From: Chloroflexota bacterium
GTDB lineage: Bacteria > Chloroflexota > Dehalococcoidia > Dehalococcoidales > UBA2162
Assembly (NCBI GenBank): GCA_016193545.1
Contig: JACPSA010000053.1
Span: 1-15,025, forward strand
Direction: 5' to 3'
Length of the DNA: 15,025 nt
The stretch's first letter is position 1, and every line of letters starts with the position of its first letter. The notes under the pieces are model-generated. The model saw only the letters and a program-made list of their open reading frames with translations, was not told the DNA's origin and ran no database searches. The position numbers and the translations under genes are program-made. Positions 1-7,079 of the stretch are shown here, one piece after another.

Positions 1-206
1 ATATGAGACAGATATAAAAGCCTTCGGTCGCCATCTCCCAGGTAAGCCAGGAAGCTGCCCCGCCCGGGGCCGGATTCGATAACCTCATTGGGAATATGGT
101 AGCCATCAAAAAGACGCTTGAGATACCTGGCTACCTCAGTCTCTCCTCCCGGTGGATTGACCGATTGAATCCGTATCAGGTCGGACAATAAACTTTCGAT
201 TTCCAA
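1..206 (-). CDS. M20-family metallopeptidase, N-terminal fragment (runs off left edge)
   Basis: Reading the minus strand from a TTG at 206-204 gives 68 codons that stay open to the window edge. The protein opens with LLSDLIRIQSVNPPGGE, followed by VARYLKRLF, a PGRG turn and a terminal LLYLSH. This is the usual N-terminus of M20 zinc peptidases (ArgE/DapE/CPG2-like deacylases and dipeptidases), where the last histidine begins the first metal-binding H-x-D motif. The TTG start is chosen because AGGAGGTGG lies about seven bases upstream and no ATG or GTG is available in frame. Substrate cannot be told because the catalytic and lid domains are missing. A strong promoter lies 70-100 bases upstream and shares a 16-bp block with the AOR promoter. 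Confidence 0.8.
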   Translation of the reverse strand, partial: MEIESLLSDLIRIQSVNPPGGETEVARYLKRLFDGYHIPNEVIESGPGRGSFLAYLGDGDRRLLYLSH

Positions 207-273
207 AGTGCCACCTCCTATCCTTTAGTAGCTCTGGCACCGCCAACAATACTACTACAACCGGCTCACTGAC

Positions 274-302
274 ACTTTAAGTAGCCGACTTGTCTTTGTC
301 AA
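274..302 (-). promoter_or_regulatory. Sigma-70-type promoter of the M20 peptidase gene
   Basis: On the minus strand a perfect -35 TTGACA (302-297) is followed by a 17-base spacer and TAAAGT (279-274). The predicted transcript start is near 267, giving a leader of about 60 bases. The block GGCTACTTAAAGTGTC (286-271), covering the -10 box, is repeated exactly in the AOR promoter at 5816-5801. Confidence 0.65.
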
Positions 303-332
303 GAGCCATCAGTTCAACAATACGTCATATTG

Positions 333-361
333 TTTACAGCATAAAGCCAATGTTCTACACT
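333..361 (+). promoter_or_regulatory. Sigma-70-type promoter for the orphan gene at 420
   Basis: TTTACA (333-338), a 17-base spacer and TACACT (356-361) lie about 60 bases before the ATG at 420. It stands back to back with the M20 promoter, the two -35 boxes being 30 bases apart, so the 213-base intergenic region is a divergent promoter region. Confidence 0.5.
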
Positions 362-419
362 AGTGGTAGAGGGACACATTTAAAATCAAAGTAAGCGATT
401 AGGATTAAGGATAGTCAGT

Positions 420-1712
420 ATGTCGTCTCTTGAGTTCCGCAAGGACTGGTTAATTACGCACGGTGGATGGCCTATGAGCATCCCAAAGAGCAAGATTGGG
501 ACCGCGATCGCCGATCTGAAGAACTTGCTCGACGTTGATGGCTGGCTGGAAAGCGGTGTCAAAAAATATCGAGCTTGGCGCCAATACAATTCCTTAGAAG
601 ACCAACAATTTCTCTTACATCGAGAGCCTGATTGCAAGCTACTGATTCCTTATTTTACCGTGTATGAGGATTGGCTAGCCCAAGGATCTCCGAGTGATTG
701 GCCAACTGAAAAGTCTCGTGCTTTGAGGGAGTTGGCTTCGGTGTCGGCTTCTATTTTCGCCTTCGAATCGTTCTGGAGTGCTATTCCGCAAGGCAAAGAG
801 GGGAAACATATAGCCAATTCATTGCGAAGGAATGAATTATGCCGAGGGATGTTGGCGCAGTTATTGGCTACAACGGCGTTTGTTCAGGCGGGAGCATCAC
901 GAGTTGTCCCATGCTTTATGAACCCGCTACCCAATGAGGACAAGTCAGATATTCTAATGACTTGGAATGACAAGGATATTGAGGTGCACTGCAAATCGAA
1001 AATTCCGGGAGCAGGTTACTTAGTTCCATTTGATGTCTTTGATTACTGGGCTGGTTGCTTCTTGAGGGACACACAGTTTTTCAACCGCAGTTGGTATATA
1101 AGATTTGAATTATCATGTGATATTGGGATTAGGAAAGCTAGAGAGCTGCGAGATCGATTTCAGCATTGGCTCAAGTCCGGCTTGGTTTTTGAGAACACTG
1201 AAATTGAAGAGGGTATGAGTGCAAGCGTAGAAGAAATACAAATCCCGCCTAACGGACTCAACAAGAGCGCGGTTCGTCGCCTTGGAAGTAGACCACGTTT
1301 CCGAGCCTTTTCAGCGTGGAATGGAGCTAGTGATGGAAATTACCACGCGCTGTCAGTTTTTGATGTAGCTATCACCCGGCGACCTCATCCTGCTCGTTCT
1401 CTATCAGCAAGATTACGGGAAGCTAAGGAGCAAGCCACAGGTAAGAGACCGGCCATTGTCTTTATTCACATCTTCGATGACTGGAACCTGGATGATTTGC
1501 TTTTGCCCCAGGCAGTAGGTTTCCAGAGATGGTTATTGGGGTCACTGGGAGACAAAAAAGGGCGTAACATCAGTGCTGTGATTCTGACTTGCGAACCAAA
1601 ACATACACCCATGTCAGGGATGGTAGGGATAAAACAGTATCCGAATCTGTTGATTCTTAACCCACAAGCTATACATACTCTACCTACAGGCTTAAACCCA
1701 GCAACATCGTAA
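420..1712 (+). CDS. Orphan protein with possible PD-(D/E)xK nuclease-like core
   Basis: A 430-aa soluble protein that I do not recognise as a named family. The middle has the order expected of a restriction-endonuclease-like fold. There is a helix with E139 (RRNELCRGMLAQLLA), then a small loop, then D177 in SDILMTW, then a strand with IEVHCKSK. This gives a candidate active site of D177, E188 and K192, with H190 where the classical acidic residue would sit. The C-terminal third has a hydrophobic strand (AIVFIHIFDDW, about 344-354) and another (ISAVILTCEP). ATG 420 is used because AAGGAT lies eight bases upstream; ATG 474 is a possible alternative start. The gene stands alone between divergent and downstream promoters, and it is visibly richer in A+T than the genes around it, which suggests transfer. 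The nuclease idea is inference from motif order only. Confidence 0.6.
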   Translation: MSSLEFRKDWLITHGGWPMSIPKSKIGTAIADLKNLLDVDGWLESGVKKYRAWRQYNSLEDQQFLLHREPDCKLLIPYFTVYEDWLAQGSPSDWPTEKSRALRELASVSASIFAFESFWSAIPQGKEGKHIANSLRRNELCRGMLAQLLATTAFVQAGASRVVPCFMNPLPNEDKSDILMTWNDKDIEVHCKSKIPGAGYLVPFDVFDYWAGCFLRDTQFFNRSWYIRFELSCDIGIRKARELRDRFQHWLKSGLVFENTEIEEGMSASVEEIQIPPNGLNKSAVRRLGSRPRFRAFSAWNGASDGNYHALSVFDVAITRRPHPARSLSARLREAKEQATGKRPAIVFIHIFDDWNLDDLLLPQAVGFQRWLLGSLGDKKGRNISAVILTCEPKHTPMSGMVGIKQYPNLLILNPQAIHTLPTGLNPATS

Positions 1713-1794
1713 GCAGGCTTCGAGTCTTTTGAAGTGTAAGAATAAGCCATCTTGTGATATTTTAGACCTTTATTCAACTACACGATAGGTCATC

Positions 1795-1814
1795 GGGCTG
1801 CTGAGCCCATTTTT
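1795..1814 (+). terminator. Possible rho-independent terminator after the orphan gene
   Basis: GGGCT (1795-1799), loop GCTG and AGCCC (1804-1808) form a five-base-pair hairpin followed by ATTTTT. It lies about 80 bases after the stop at 1712. The stem is short, and the T run overlaps the next promoter. Confidence 0.4.
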
Positions 1815-1839
1815 AACAATCCGTTAAAATTGCTATAAT
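1813..1839 (+). promoter_or_regulatory. Promoter of the FMN reductase / radical SAM pair
   Basis: TTAACA (1813-1818, five of six consensus bases) and a perfect TATAAT (1834-1839) are separated by 15 bases, slightly short. It is about 90 bases before the FMN reductase start, so the leader can hold the small upstream reading frame at 1880-1990. Confidence 0.55.
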
Positions 1840-1866
1840 TGAAAATAGAATATCTGCAAGCACAGG

Positions 1867-1893
1867 AAGGAAACGGCACATGGTTTATCAGAG
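1867..1893 (+). repeat. Duplicated translation-start region, copy 1
   Basis: CATGGTTTATCAGAG (1879-1893) is identical to 2525-2539. The preceding AAGGAAACGGCA resembles AAGGGAAACAGGCG ahead of copy 2. Both contain a Shine-Dalgarno-like stretch, an ATG and four identical codons. Confidence 0.7.
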
Positions 1894-1990
1894 GAGCAAG
1901 CATTTTGTATGTGTCCATAAGGAGAATGAAAATGGGAGAGCAGGTAAATATACTTGGTTTTGCGGGGAGTCTCCGCAAAGGCTCATATAA
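1880..1990 (+). CDS. Possible 36-aa upstream leader ORF overlapping the FMN reductase start
   Basis: ATG at 1880 is preceded nine bases away by GGAAGG and opens a 36-codon frame starting MVYQRSKHF that ends with TAA at 1988-1990. It overlaps the start of the FMN reductase in another frame. Its first four residues and start region duplicate those of the radical SAM gene downstream (MVYQ). It may be a translated leader peptide, or only the relic of a duplicated start region; no codon evidence supports a functional protein. Confidence 0.25.
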   Translation: MVYQRSKHFVCVHKENENGRAGKYTWFCGESPQRLI

Positions 1991-2492
1991 CAAAGCCTTG
2001 CTGCGCGCGGCGTCAGAGCTTGTCCCAGCGAGTGCCAAACTCGATATTTTCGACCTCGAAGGAATCCCTCCTTTCAACCAGGATTTGGAAGCTGCTATGC
2101 CCGATAGGGTGAAAGCCTTTAAGCAAAAGATAAAATCTGCCGATGCCATACTGTTGGTTACACCGGAGCATAACTATTCTATCCCGGGAATATTTAAGAA
2201 CGCCATTGACTGGGCATCGAGACCTTACGGAGATAACTCATTCGACGGTAAGCCGGTCGCCATTATGAGCGCTTCTACCGGTCTGCTGGGAGGCGCAAGG
2301 GCACAGTATCACCTGCGCCAGGTTCTTGTTTTTCTCAATTGCTACCCTCTAAATAGACCGGAGGTATTTGTCATGACCGCCGCCAGCAAAGTCGACGCCG
2401 GAGGCAGGCTGACCGATGAGGATACCCGGAAAAGAATCTATCAGCTACTTGAAGCACTGGTAGTCTGGACTAAGAAACTGAGCGCAGCGTAA
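1932..2492 (+). CDS. NAD(P)H-dependent FMN reductase (flavodoxin-like, ChrR/YieF type)
   Basis: A 186-aa cytoplasmic flavoprotein. It shows the family signature in order: ILGFAGSLRKGSYNKALLR (residues 7-25, FMN phosphate loop), PPFNQDLE (46-53), VTPEHNYSIPG (76-86, the usual PEYNYSIPG with H for Y), then KNAIDWASRP and GLLGGARAQYHLRQ (117-130). Members reduce FMN, quinones, chromate or azo compounds with NAD(P)H; the true substrate here cannot be told. ATG 1932 is chosen because AAGGAG (1919-1924) lies seven bases upstream; the ATG two codons earlier would leave only one base of spacing. The length is normal for the family. The radical SAM gene starts 33 bases downstream on the same strand and is probably co-transcribed. 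Confidence 0.9.
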   Translation: MGEQVNILGFAGSLRKGSYNKALLRAASELVPASAKLDIFDLEGIPPFNQDLEAAMPDRVKAFKQKIKSADAILLVTPEHNYSIPGIFKNAIDWASRPYGDNSFDGKPVAIMSASTGLLGGARAQYHLRQVLVFLNCYPLNRPEVFVMTAASKVDAGGRLTDEDTRKRIYQLLEALVVWTKKLSAA

Positions 2493-2510
2493 TATTATAA
2501 TTAGCCAAAG

Positions 2511-2539
2511 AAGGGAAACAGGCGCATGGTTTATCAGAG
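2511..2539 (+). repeat. Duplicated translation-start region, copy 2
   Basis: This copy contains the Shine-Dalgarno-like AAGGGAAA and the actual start codon of the radical SAM gene. Fifteen bases (2525-2539) are identical to 1879-1893 ahead of the FMN reductase, with weaker similarity extending upstream. Confidence 0.7.
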
Positions 2540-3758
2540 TGACCTCACTTACCGAATGAATCTGGCAAATGTCAGCCAATTTTCTTTCGAGATGGGACCA
2601 ATCAGACCACCTAGTGAAGGTAAGGACCAATCTCTACTCATCAGGGCCACCCGGAACTGCCCCTGGAATAGATGCCTTTTCTGCTCCACCTACAAAGACC
2701 AGAAATTCGAATACAGGTCGGTGGAGGAGATAAAAGCAGACATCGATGTCGCCAGGTTTCTGCACGATGAAATCAAAGCCGCCTCCTGGAAGTTCGGCCT
2801 AGCTGGTAAAGTCAGCAACGAGCTAATCAGAGCCATTATTCAGGGAAACCCGGAAATCTACGGAAACCTCGAGCAACTGCCGCTACAAAACCTGGGCAAT
2901 GTGGCCAACTGGATTGCTGCCGGAGCCAAGACAGTATTCTTGCAGGATGCCGATACGCTCATCATGAGAACTCCGGAATTACTCCAGGTACTAAAATACT
3001 TGAAAGAAAACTTCCCGACTCTGGAAAGAATAACCTCTTATGCTCGAGCTAAGTCCTGTTTGAAAAAGACCCCTCAGGAGCTAAATGATTTGCACCAGGC
3101 CGGCATCTCCAGGTTGCATATCGGGCTGGAATCAGGCAACGACCAGGTACTGGAGTTTGTGCAAAAAGGGGTAAATCAAGAACAACACATCATCGCCGGT
3201 AAAAAGGTAGTCGAATCCGGGATATCTCTATCGGAATATGTCATGCCCGGGCTGGGGGGCAGAAAGTGGTCGGAAATACATGCCCTGGATTCAGCTAAAG
3301 CCCTCTCCGAAATAAACCCAGACTTTATCAGGATGAGAAGCCTGGTCGTCCGCAAAAACTCCCCGCTTTTTCTGAAACAGCAGGAGGGCCAATTCGAGCC
3401 GCTTTCCGAAGACGAATTGGTCGGTGAAATTGCCATCTTCATCGAAAACCTGAACTGCTCGTCTTATGTCATCTCCGACCAGATGTCCAATCTCCTGTTT
3501 GAGGTCGAAGGCCAGTTGCCCCGGGATAAGGAAAGGATACTCGGGGAAATAAGCAAGTACCAGCAAAAGCCGCCCATGGAAAAACTAAAGTTCAGACTGA
3601 ACCGCCGTTTGCGCTCTTATCTTGGCGCTTACGGAGTAATGAGTCAAGAACTGAACCGGAAAGTTGCCGAGGCTCTGGAAAGCATTCAAAAAGAAGCGCC
3701 GGAGGCTGAATCAAAAACTAACCAGGCTATTTCCGCCCTAAAAGACGAGTTTATTTAG
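2526..3758 (+). CDS. Radical SAM protein with CX4CX2C cluster motif
   Basis: A 410-aa protein. After IRATRNCPWNRCLFCSTYK it has C45, C50 and C53, a CX4CX2C variant of the usual CX3CX2C that binds the S-adenosylmethionine-cleaving 4Fe-4S cluster. Later TIM-barrel elements follow: KTVFLQDADTL (about 135-145), the GISRLHIGLESGNDQVLEFV segment (193-212; SAM-contact glutamate in GLESG) and SEYVMPGLGG (237-246). The C-terminal 100 residues are helical and charged. It resembles the HemN/Elp3-like proteins often annotated only as radical SAM protein, and the substrate is unknown. ATG 2526 has a weak upstream AAGGGAAA; the internal Met at residue 11 or 23 could also serve as start and would keep the cluster motif. 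TAG stop. Confidence 0.85.
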   Translation: MVYQSDLTYRMNLANVSQFSFEMGPIRPPSEGKDQSLLIRATRNCPWNRCLFCSTYKDQKFEYRSVEEIKADIDVARFLHDEIKAASWKFGLAGKVSNELIRAIIQGNPEIYGNLEQLPLQNLGNVANWIAAGAKTVFLQDADTLIMRTPELLQVLKYLKENFPTLERITSYARAKSCLKKTPQELNDLHQAGISRLHIGLESGNDQVLEFVQKGVNQEQHIIAGKKVVESGISLSEYVMPGLGGRKWSEIHALDSAKALSEINPDFIRMRSLVVRKNSPLFLKQQEGQFEPLSEDELVGEIAIFIENLNCSSYVISDQMSNLLFEVEGQLPRDKERILGEISKYQQKPPMEKLKFRLNRRLRSYLGAYGVMSQELNRKVAEALESIQKEAPEAESKTNQAISALKDEFI

Positions 3759-3788
3759 GCAATGGAAATAAACGGCTTATTCAAAGAT

Positions 3789-3856
3789 GTCATTCCAGCG
3801 TAGGCTGGAATCCAGGGGAAGGGGGAAACCTGGATTCTGGCTTTCGCCAGAATGAC
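3789..3856. repeat. Dispersed-type inverted repeat (MITE/REP-like), possible bidirectional terminator
   Basis: GTCATTCCAGCGTAGGCTGG (from 3789) continues to AATCCAGG at about 3816 and is mirrored by CCTGGATTCTGGCTTTCGCC and AATGAC (3829-3856). The two 28-base arms form an imperfect palindrome with a short purine-rich centre. Sequences of the form GTCATTCC...GGAATCCAGG...CCTGGATTC...GAATGAC are a well-known class of dispersed intergenic repeat. It lies between convergent genes, where it could also end both transcripts. Confidence 0.8.
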
Positions 3857-3928
3857 GACACAACCAAAACCGAATAGTATGATATCTGAATCAACCAAAT
3901 GCAAATAGAACCTTTATTTAAGGTCACT

Positions 3929-5743
3929 TTATTTCTTGATTCCCAGGCTTGCCAGCATTGAATCCGGAGGATTACCGGTTGCCAAATCGTAACCCATCGC
4001 CCGGTAGAAATCGTCCTTAAGTTCCTCAAGGGGAGCCACCGCCCCTTTGGTTGGCCCATCCGGCTTGGGTTCATTGAGTAACCTGGCCGGCAGAGTATCA
4101 TCCTCCCGGGTAATCCCCTCGCGCATATTGAATAATCGCTCCTGAGTCATTATCCTGACGCCCGCTTCCCTGATGTCATTCACAGACCACGGCTCGCCAA
4201 ATAGAGAGGTCAAGGACTCAGCCAATGTGTTCTCATTGTACACCTGCCGGGCAAACGAGCAGACAATAAGGGAATCAGCGACCGTTTGCTACATAGCCCC
4301 CTTCTTAACATACTCGCCCTTACCTTTAATCTCCAATCGAGTGCCGTCGAATATCTCCTGCCTCGCCGGCAGTCCGTAAGCATGATGGCAGCCACCCCGG
4401 TTGTCGATGGCGAACTGTAGTGCCTGACCGTTCAGACCCCGGCACTCGTAACCACCAAGCTCCATCCCTTTCGCCTGCATGGCAAAGGCTTCGGAACCTT
4501 TAATCTCTTCGGACAACCTCTTCGTACCTTTAGCCAGTTCCTTACCGAACCCCTCCTGCCTGACTATCTTCTGGAGCATGGCAATCATAGCTTTATCATC
4601 ACCGAAGCGTAGCTCGATACCACCGGTATCCTCGATACTTATCAGTCCTTTCTCAAAACACTCCATGGCGAAGCTGATAGTAATGCCGGCACTCATAGTA
4701 TCGATGCCGAATTCATCACATATCTGGCTGGCGGCAATAATGGCGTCCATTTTGTTAACACCACAGGTCGTACCGAAGGCATAGATTGTCTCCCACTCGA
4801 TATCGGAACGTGCCCCACCGTAAGGGCCGGACTTGACCTGCACCTCACGGCAACCGGGGGTGAGACAGTAGGGGCCACAGGCTCGGTTTTTCTCCGGCCA
4901 ACCGGATGGAGTCGTCGATTTATCTATTCCCCGCCATCCTTCGAACTGCCCTGTCTGCCAGTTACGGGTCGGCAAAATCCCCTTTTCGTTCAATACCTCC
5001 AGGTCGCTCGCCGTTTCATAGCGCCGCCATCTATCCGCCCATCCCTTTAAATCTGTCTTTACCCGCCGGGAGATTTCTCGCCTCAGTGCGGCGAATCTGT
5101 CCTCGTCAGCCGGCACTGCTTCGGCATCCCCGCCGACCACTATCCCCTTGAGCTTCTTGGAACCCATGACACAGCCAACGCCACCCCGACCAAAGCAACG
5201 GTACAAAGAGCCTTCACCAAAGGCACCGGCATACCTGAGGAGTTGCTCACCAGCCGGACCAATGCCTACTGTGGCCACCTTTTTTAGTGATAAGCCCTCA
5301 CGCATCGCCTGCTGTGCCTGAGCGGTCTCCATTCCCCACAAAGAAGTAGCATCCCTGAACTTGACCCCCTGGTTATCTACCATGATATAGGTGGGGGAGT
5401 CGGCAATTCCCCCGATATTAATTGCCCAGAAACCAGCTTTCCGCATCTGATTAGCAAAAATTCCGCTGGAGATGGTGAACAAATAGATGCCGGTTAATGG
5501 CGATTTGGTATTTACATTTGTCTTTGAGGAGTAATACAGACTGGTGCCGCTGGCTGGACCGGCCGTAAAAATGAGATGGTTTGCCTCTCCCAGAGGGTCG
5601 GCCTTCGCCGGCACCGACTGATACAGGAGGTAGGACCCTAAACCTCTGCCGCCGATATACTTGCGGATGATATCCCGGGGAATACTGGAAATACGGTAAG
5701 ACCTGTTCGACAGGTCGATATCCAGAACCTTCGGCTCCATCAT
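3929..5743 (-). pseudogene. Tungsten-type aldehyde ferredoxin oxidoreductase interrupted by in-frame TAG
   Basis: The full reading frame is 604 codons, matching the roughly 605-aa AOR family, but codon 485 (4291-4289) is TAG with the same frame continuing on both sides. N-terminal marks are GGRGLGSYLLYQ (31-42), LIFTAGPASGTS, KSPLTG and GRGGVGCVMGSKKLKG (186-200). The Fe-S and pterin domains have C289, C293 and C298 (CX3CX4C, whereas P. furiosus AOR has CX2CX3C), CDEFGID (342-348) and, after the stop, DSLIVC with C495. C495 is the expected fourth cluster ligand, so a product ending at 484 would lack it. The remaining 104 codons look normal to the natural TAA. The family oxidises aldehydes to acids with ferredoxin at a W-bispyranopterin. 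Start ATG 5743 has GGGGGTGAG just upstream. A recent nonsense mutation or a sequencing error is most likely. Confidence 0.85.
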
Positions 5744-5803
5744 AAGCTCACCCCCATTGACTTAGTTAATCAGCTACCGTAGTCAGCCTTGCATCCAATG
5801 GAC

Positions 5804-5832
5804 ACTTTAAGTAGCCTACCCATTTTTGTCAA
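5804..5832 (-). promoter_or_regulatory. Sigma-70-type promoter of the AOR gene
   Basis: On the minus strand TTGACA (5832-5827), a 17-base spacer and TAAAGT (5809-5804) predict a start near 5797 and a leader of about 54 bases. The block GGCTACTTAAAGTGTC (5816-5801) is identical to that of the M20 promoter, while the sequences downstream of the two promoters do not match. Confidence 0.65.
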
Positions 5833-5855
5833 GCCCGGCAGGGTCTCCAGCCCAC

Positions 5856-5884
5856 TTGACAGCTAAATAGCAGAGACCTATTAT
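5856..5884 (+). promoter_or_regulatory. Sigma-70-type promoter of the dienelactone hydrolase gene
   Basis: TTGACA (5856-5861), a 17-base spacer and TATTAT (5879-5884) make a near-consensus promoter about 87 bases before the ATG. It diverges from the AOR promoter, with the -35 boxes 23 bases apart, so 5744-5970 is a divergent regulatory region. Confidence 0.65.
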
Positions 5885-5970
5885 TGACAGCACAAGCCAT
5901 GAGTGCTGAGAACCATTTTATCCTGAATTAAAACAGAGAGCCGAAAGTAATATTACAGGAGGAGATAGCG

Positions 5971-6729
5971 ATGGCCACTCGTCAAAAAACCACATATGAA
6001 GGAATGTTTGCCGAGACGATTAACTTCGCCGGTCTTAACGGAGATACTATCGGCGGATACATGGCACGCCCCCTGGGCGCCGGCCCATATCCGGGCGTCA
6101 TTGTCATCCACGAAGTCTTCGGCCTGGTCGAGCATACCAAAGAACTGGCTCGCAAATTCGCTGCCCACGGATACATCAGCGTGGCTATCGACCTTTACTA
6201 CCGGGAGGGTCCCGGCGACCCCGAACAGATAAGCACTGCTATCCGGCAGAGGGGCGGTGTCCCCGACTCACGGACTATCGGCGACCTGGAAGGAGCGGTA
6301 AAAGCGCTCCGTTCGGTAGCTTCCTGTAATGATAAAATCGGCTGCATCGGCTACTGTTCCGGAGGCCGCCAGACACTATTGTTCGCCTGCAACACCAAAA
6401 ACATGGCCGCCGCGGTCAACTGCTACGGTGGACGCGTAATCACTGAGGAACTGACCCCGAACCAGCCTAAAGCCGTGATTGACATGGTAGCCAACCTGAG
6501 TTGCCCTTTACTGGGTTTATTTGGAGAAGCCGATAGCAACCCATCTCCGGAGCACGTCACCCGGCTGGAGGCAGAACTGAAAAAACACAAGAAGCAATAC
6601 GAGTTCAAGTCATACCCGCCGGATACCGGCCACGCCTTCTTTGCCGATTACCGTCCCAGCTACCGCCAGCAGGCGGCTACGGACGGCTGGCAGCGCATCT
6701 TTGATTTCTTCGGCCGCCATCTGCGGTAA
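5971..6729 (+). CDS. Dienelactone hydrolase family alpha/beta hydrolase
   Basis: A 252-aa cytoplasmic alpha/beta hydrolase, about the family's usual length. All functional marks are visible. E48 lies in VIVIHEVFGL, the nucleophile C129 in the elbow GCIGYCSGGR, D188 in LFGEADSNPSPEH and H221 in DTGHAFFADYRPSY, giving the Cys-Asp-His triad typical of carboxymethylenebutenolidase-type enzymes. The C-terminal AATDGWQRIFDFFGRHL is also typical. The family hydrolyses lactones and esters; many members act on substrates other than dienelactone, and nothing nearby points to a chlorocatechol pathway. ATG 5971 follows a strong AGGAGGAGA. Its stop is 25 bases from the convergent end of the 106-aa gene, with no clear terminator between. 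Confidence 0.9.
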   Translation: MATRQKTTYEGMFAETINFAGLNGDTIGGYMARPLGAGPYPGVIVIHEVFGLVEHTKELARKFAAHGYISVAIDLYYREGPGDPEQISTAIRQRGGVPDSRTIGDLEGAVKALRSVASCNDKIGCIGYCSGGRQTLLFACNTKNMAAAVNCYGGRVITEELTPNQPKAVIDMVANLSCPLLGLFGEADSNPSPEHVTRLEAELKKHKKQYEFKSYPPDTGHAFFADYRPSYRQQAATDGWQRIFDFFGRHLR

Positions 6730-6753
6730 GTTTTAAAAGTGATAGTAGCACGC

Positions 6754-7074
6754 TTAGCCTGTCCAGGGCGGAGTACCAACGCATATCGCCGCTTCCCAGT
6801 CTAACTCCGAAAGCTCAACCTCAGGGATGGCATCATACTCCTCATTGGAAACATCAAGCCAGGCTGTCAGTACCCCCGGTTGCAGTATGACGGACATACG
6901 GGTATCTCGTCCGCCAGCCCAATCGTGGTCGAAATGGAAATTCACGATATATTTTCTGTTACGGTCGCCGGGCATCCGCTCAGGCTGAAGGTTCTGTTTA
7001 CGACCGTCATTGACACTGCTTTTATTCAGTGCTGCCAGCCTATCATAACTCAACACTTTCATTTTTATCGGCAT
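6754..7074 (-). CDS. Conserved-looking hypothetical protein, 106 aa
   Basis: I do not recognise this protein. It is 106 aa (102 if the second Met, MKVLSYDR, is the start), soluble, and rich in acidic residues toward the C-terminus. A basic N-terminal third is followed by a predicted strand region (KYIVNFHFDHDW, about 41-52, then MSVILQPGVLTAWLDV) and a final acidic helix (EVELSELDWEAA). There are no transmembrane segments and a single cysteine. The start lies five bases after the stop of the desulforedoxin-like gene, so the two are probably co-transcribed and translationally coupled. It ends close to the convergent dienelactone hydrolase. The link to a rubredoxin-type iron protein hints at a redox role, but that is only context. 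Confidence 0.6.
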   Translation of the reverse strand: MPIKMKVLSYDRLAALNKSSVNDGRKQNLQPERMPGDRNRKYIVNFHFDHDWAGGRDTRMSVILQPGVLTAWLDVSNEEYDAIPEVELSELDWEAAICVGTPPWTG

Positions 7075-7079
7075 TTCGG

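Noticed and set aside
1839..1931. Longer FMN reductase starting at TTG 1839.
   Set aside because: The TTG overlaps the TATAAT box, and the extra 31 residues are not family-like; the AAGGAG fits ATG 1932.
3929..4243. Independent 104-aa gene at the AOR 3' end.
   Set aside because: It is in the same frame as the AOR body and supplies its normal C-terminus; the GTG start has no ribosome binding site.
4289..4291. Pyrrolysine at the AOR amber codon.
   Set aside because: Pyrrolysine is known chiefly from methylamine methyltransferases; several genes here end in TAG; no pyl genes are in the window.
6730..6753. A shared terminator between the convergent dienelactone hydrolase and 106-aa genes.
   Set aside because: No hairpin of useful strength in the 24-base gap.
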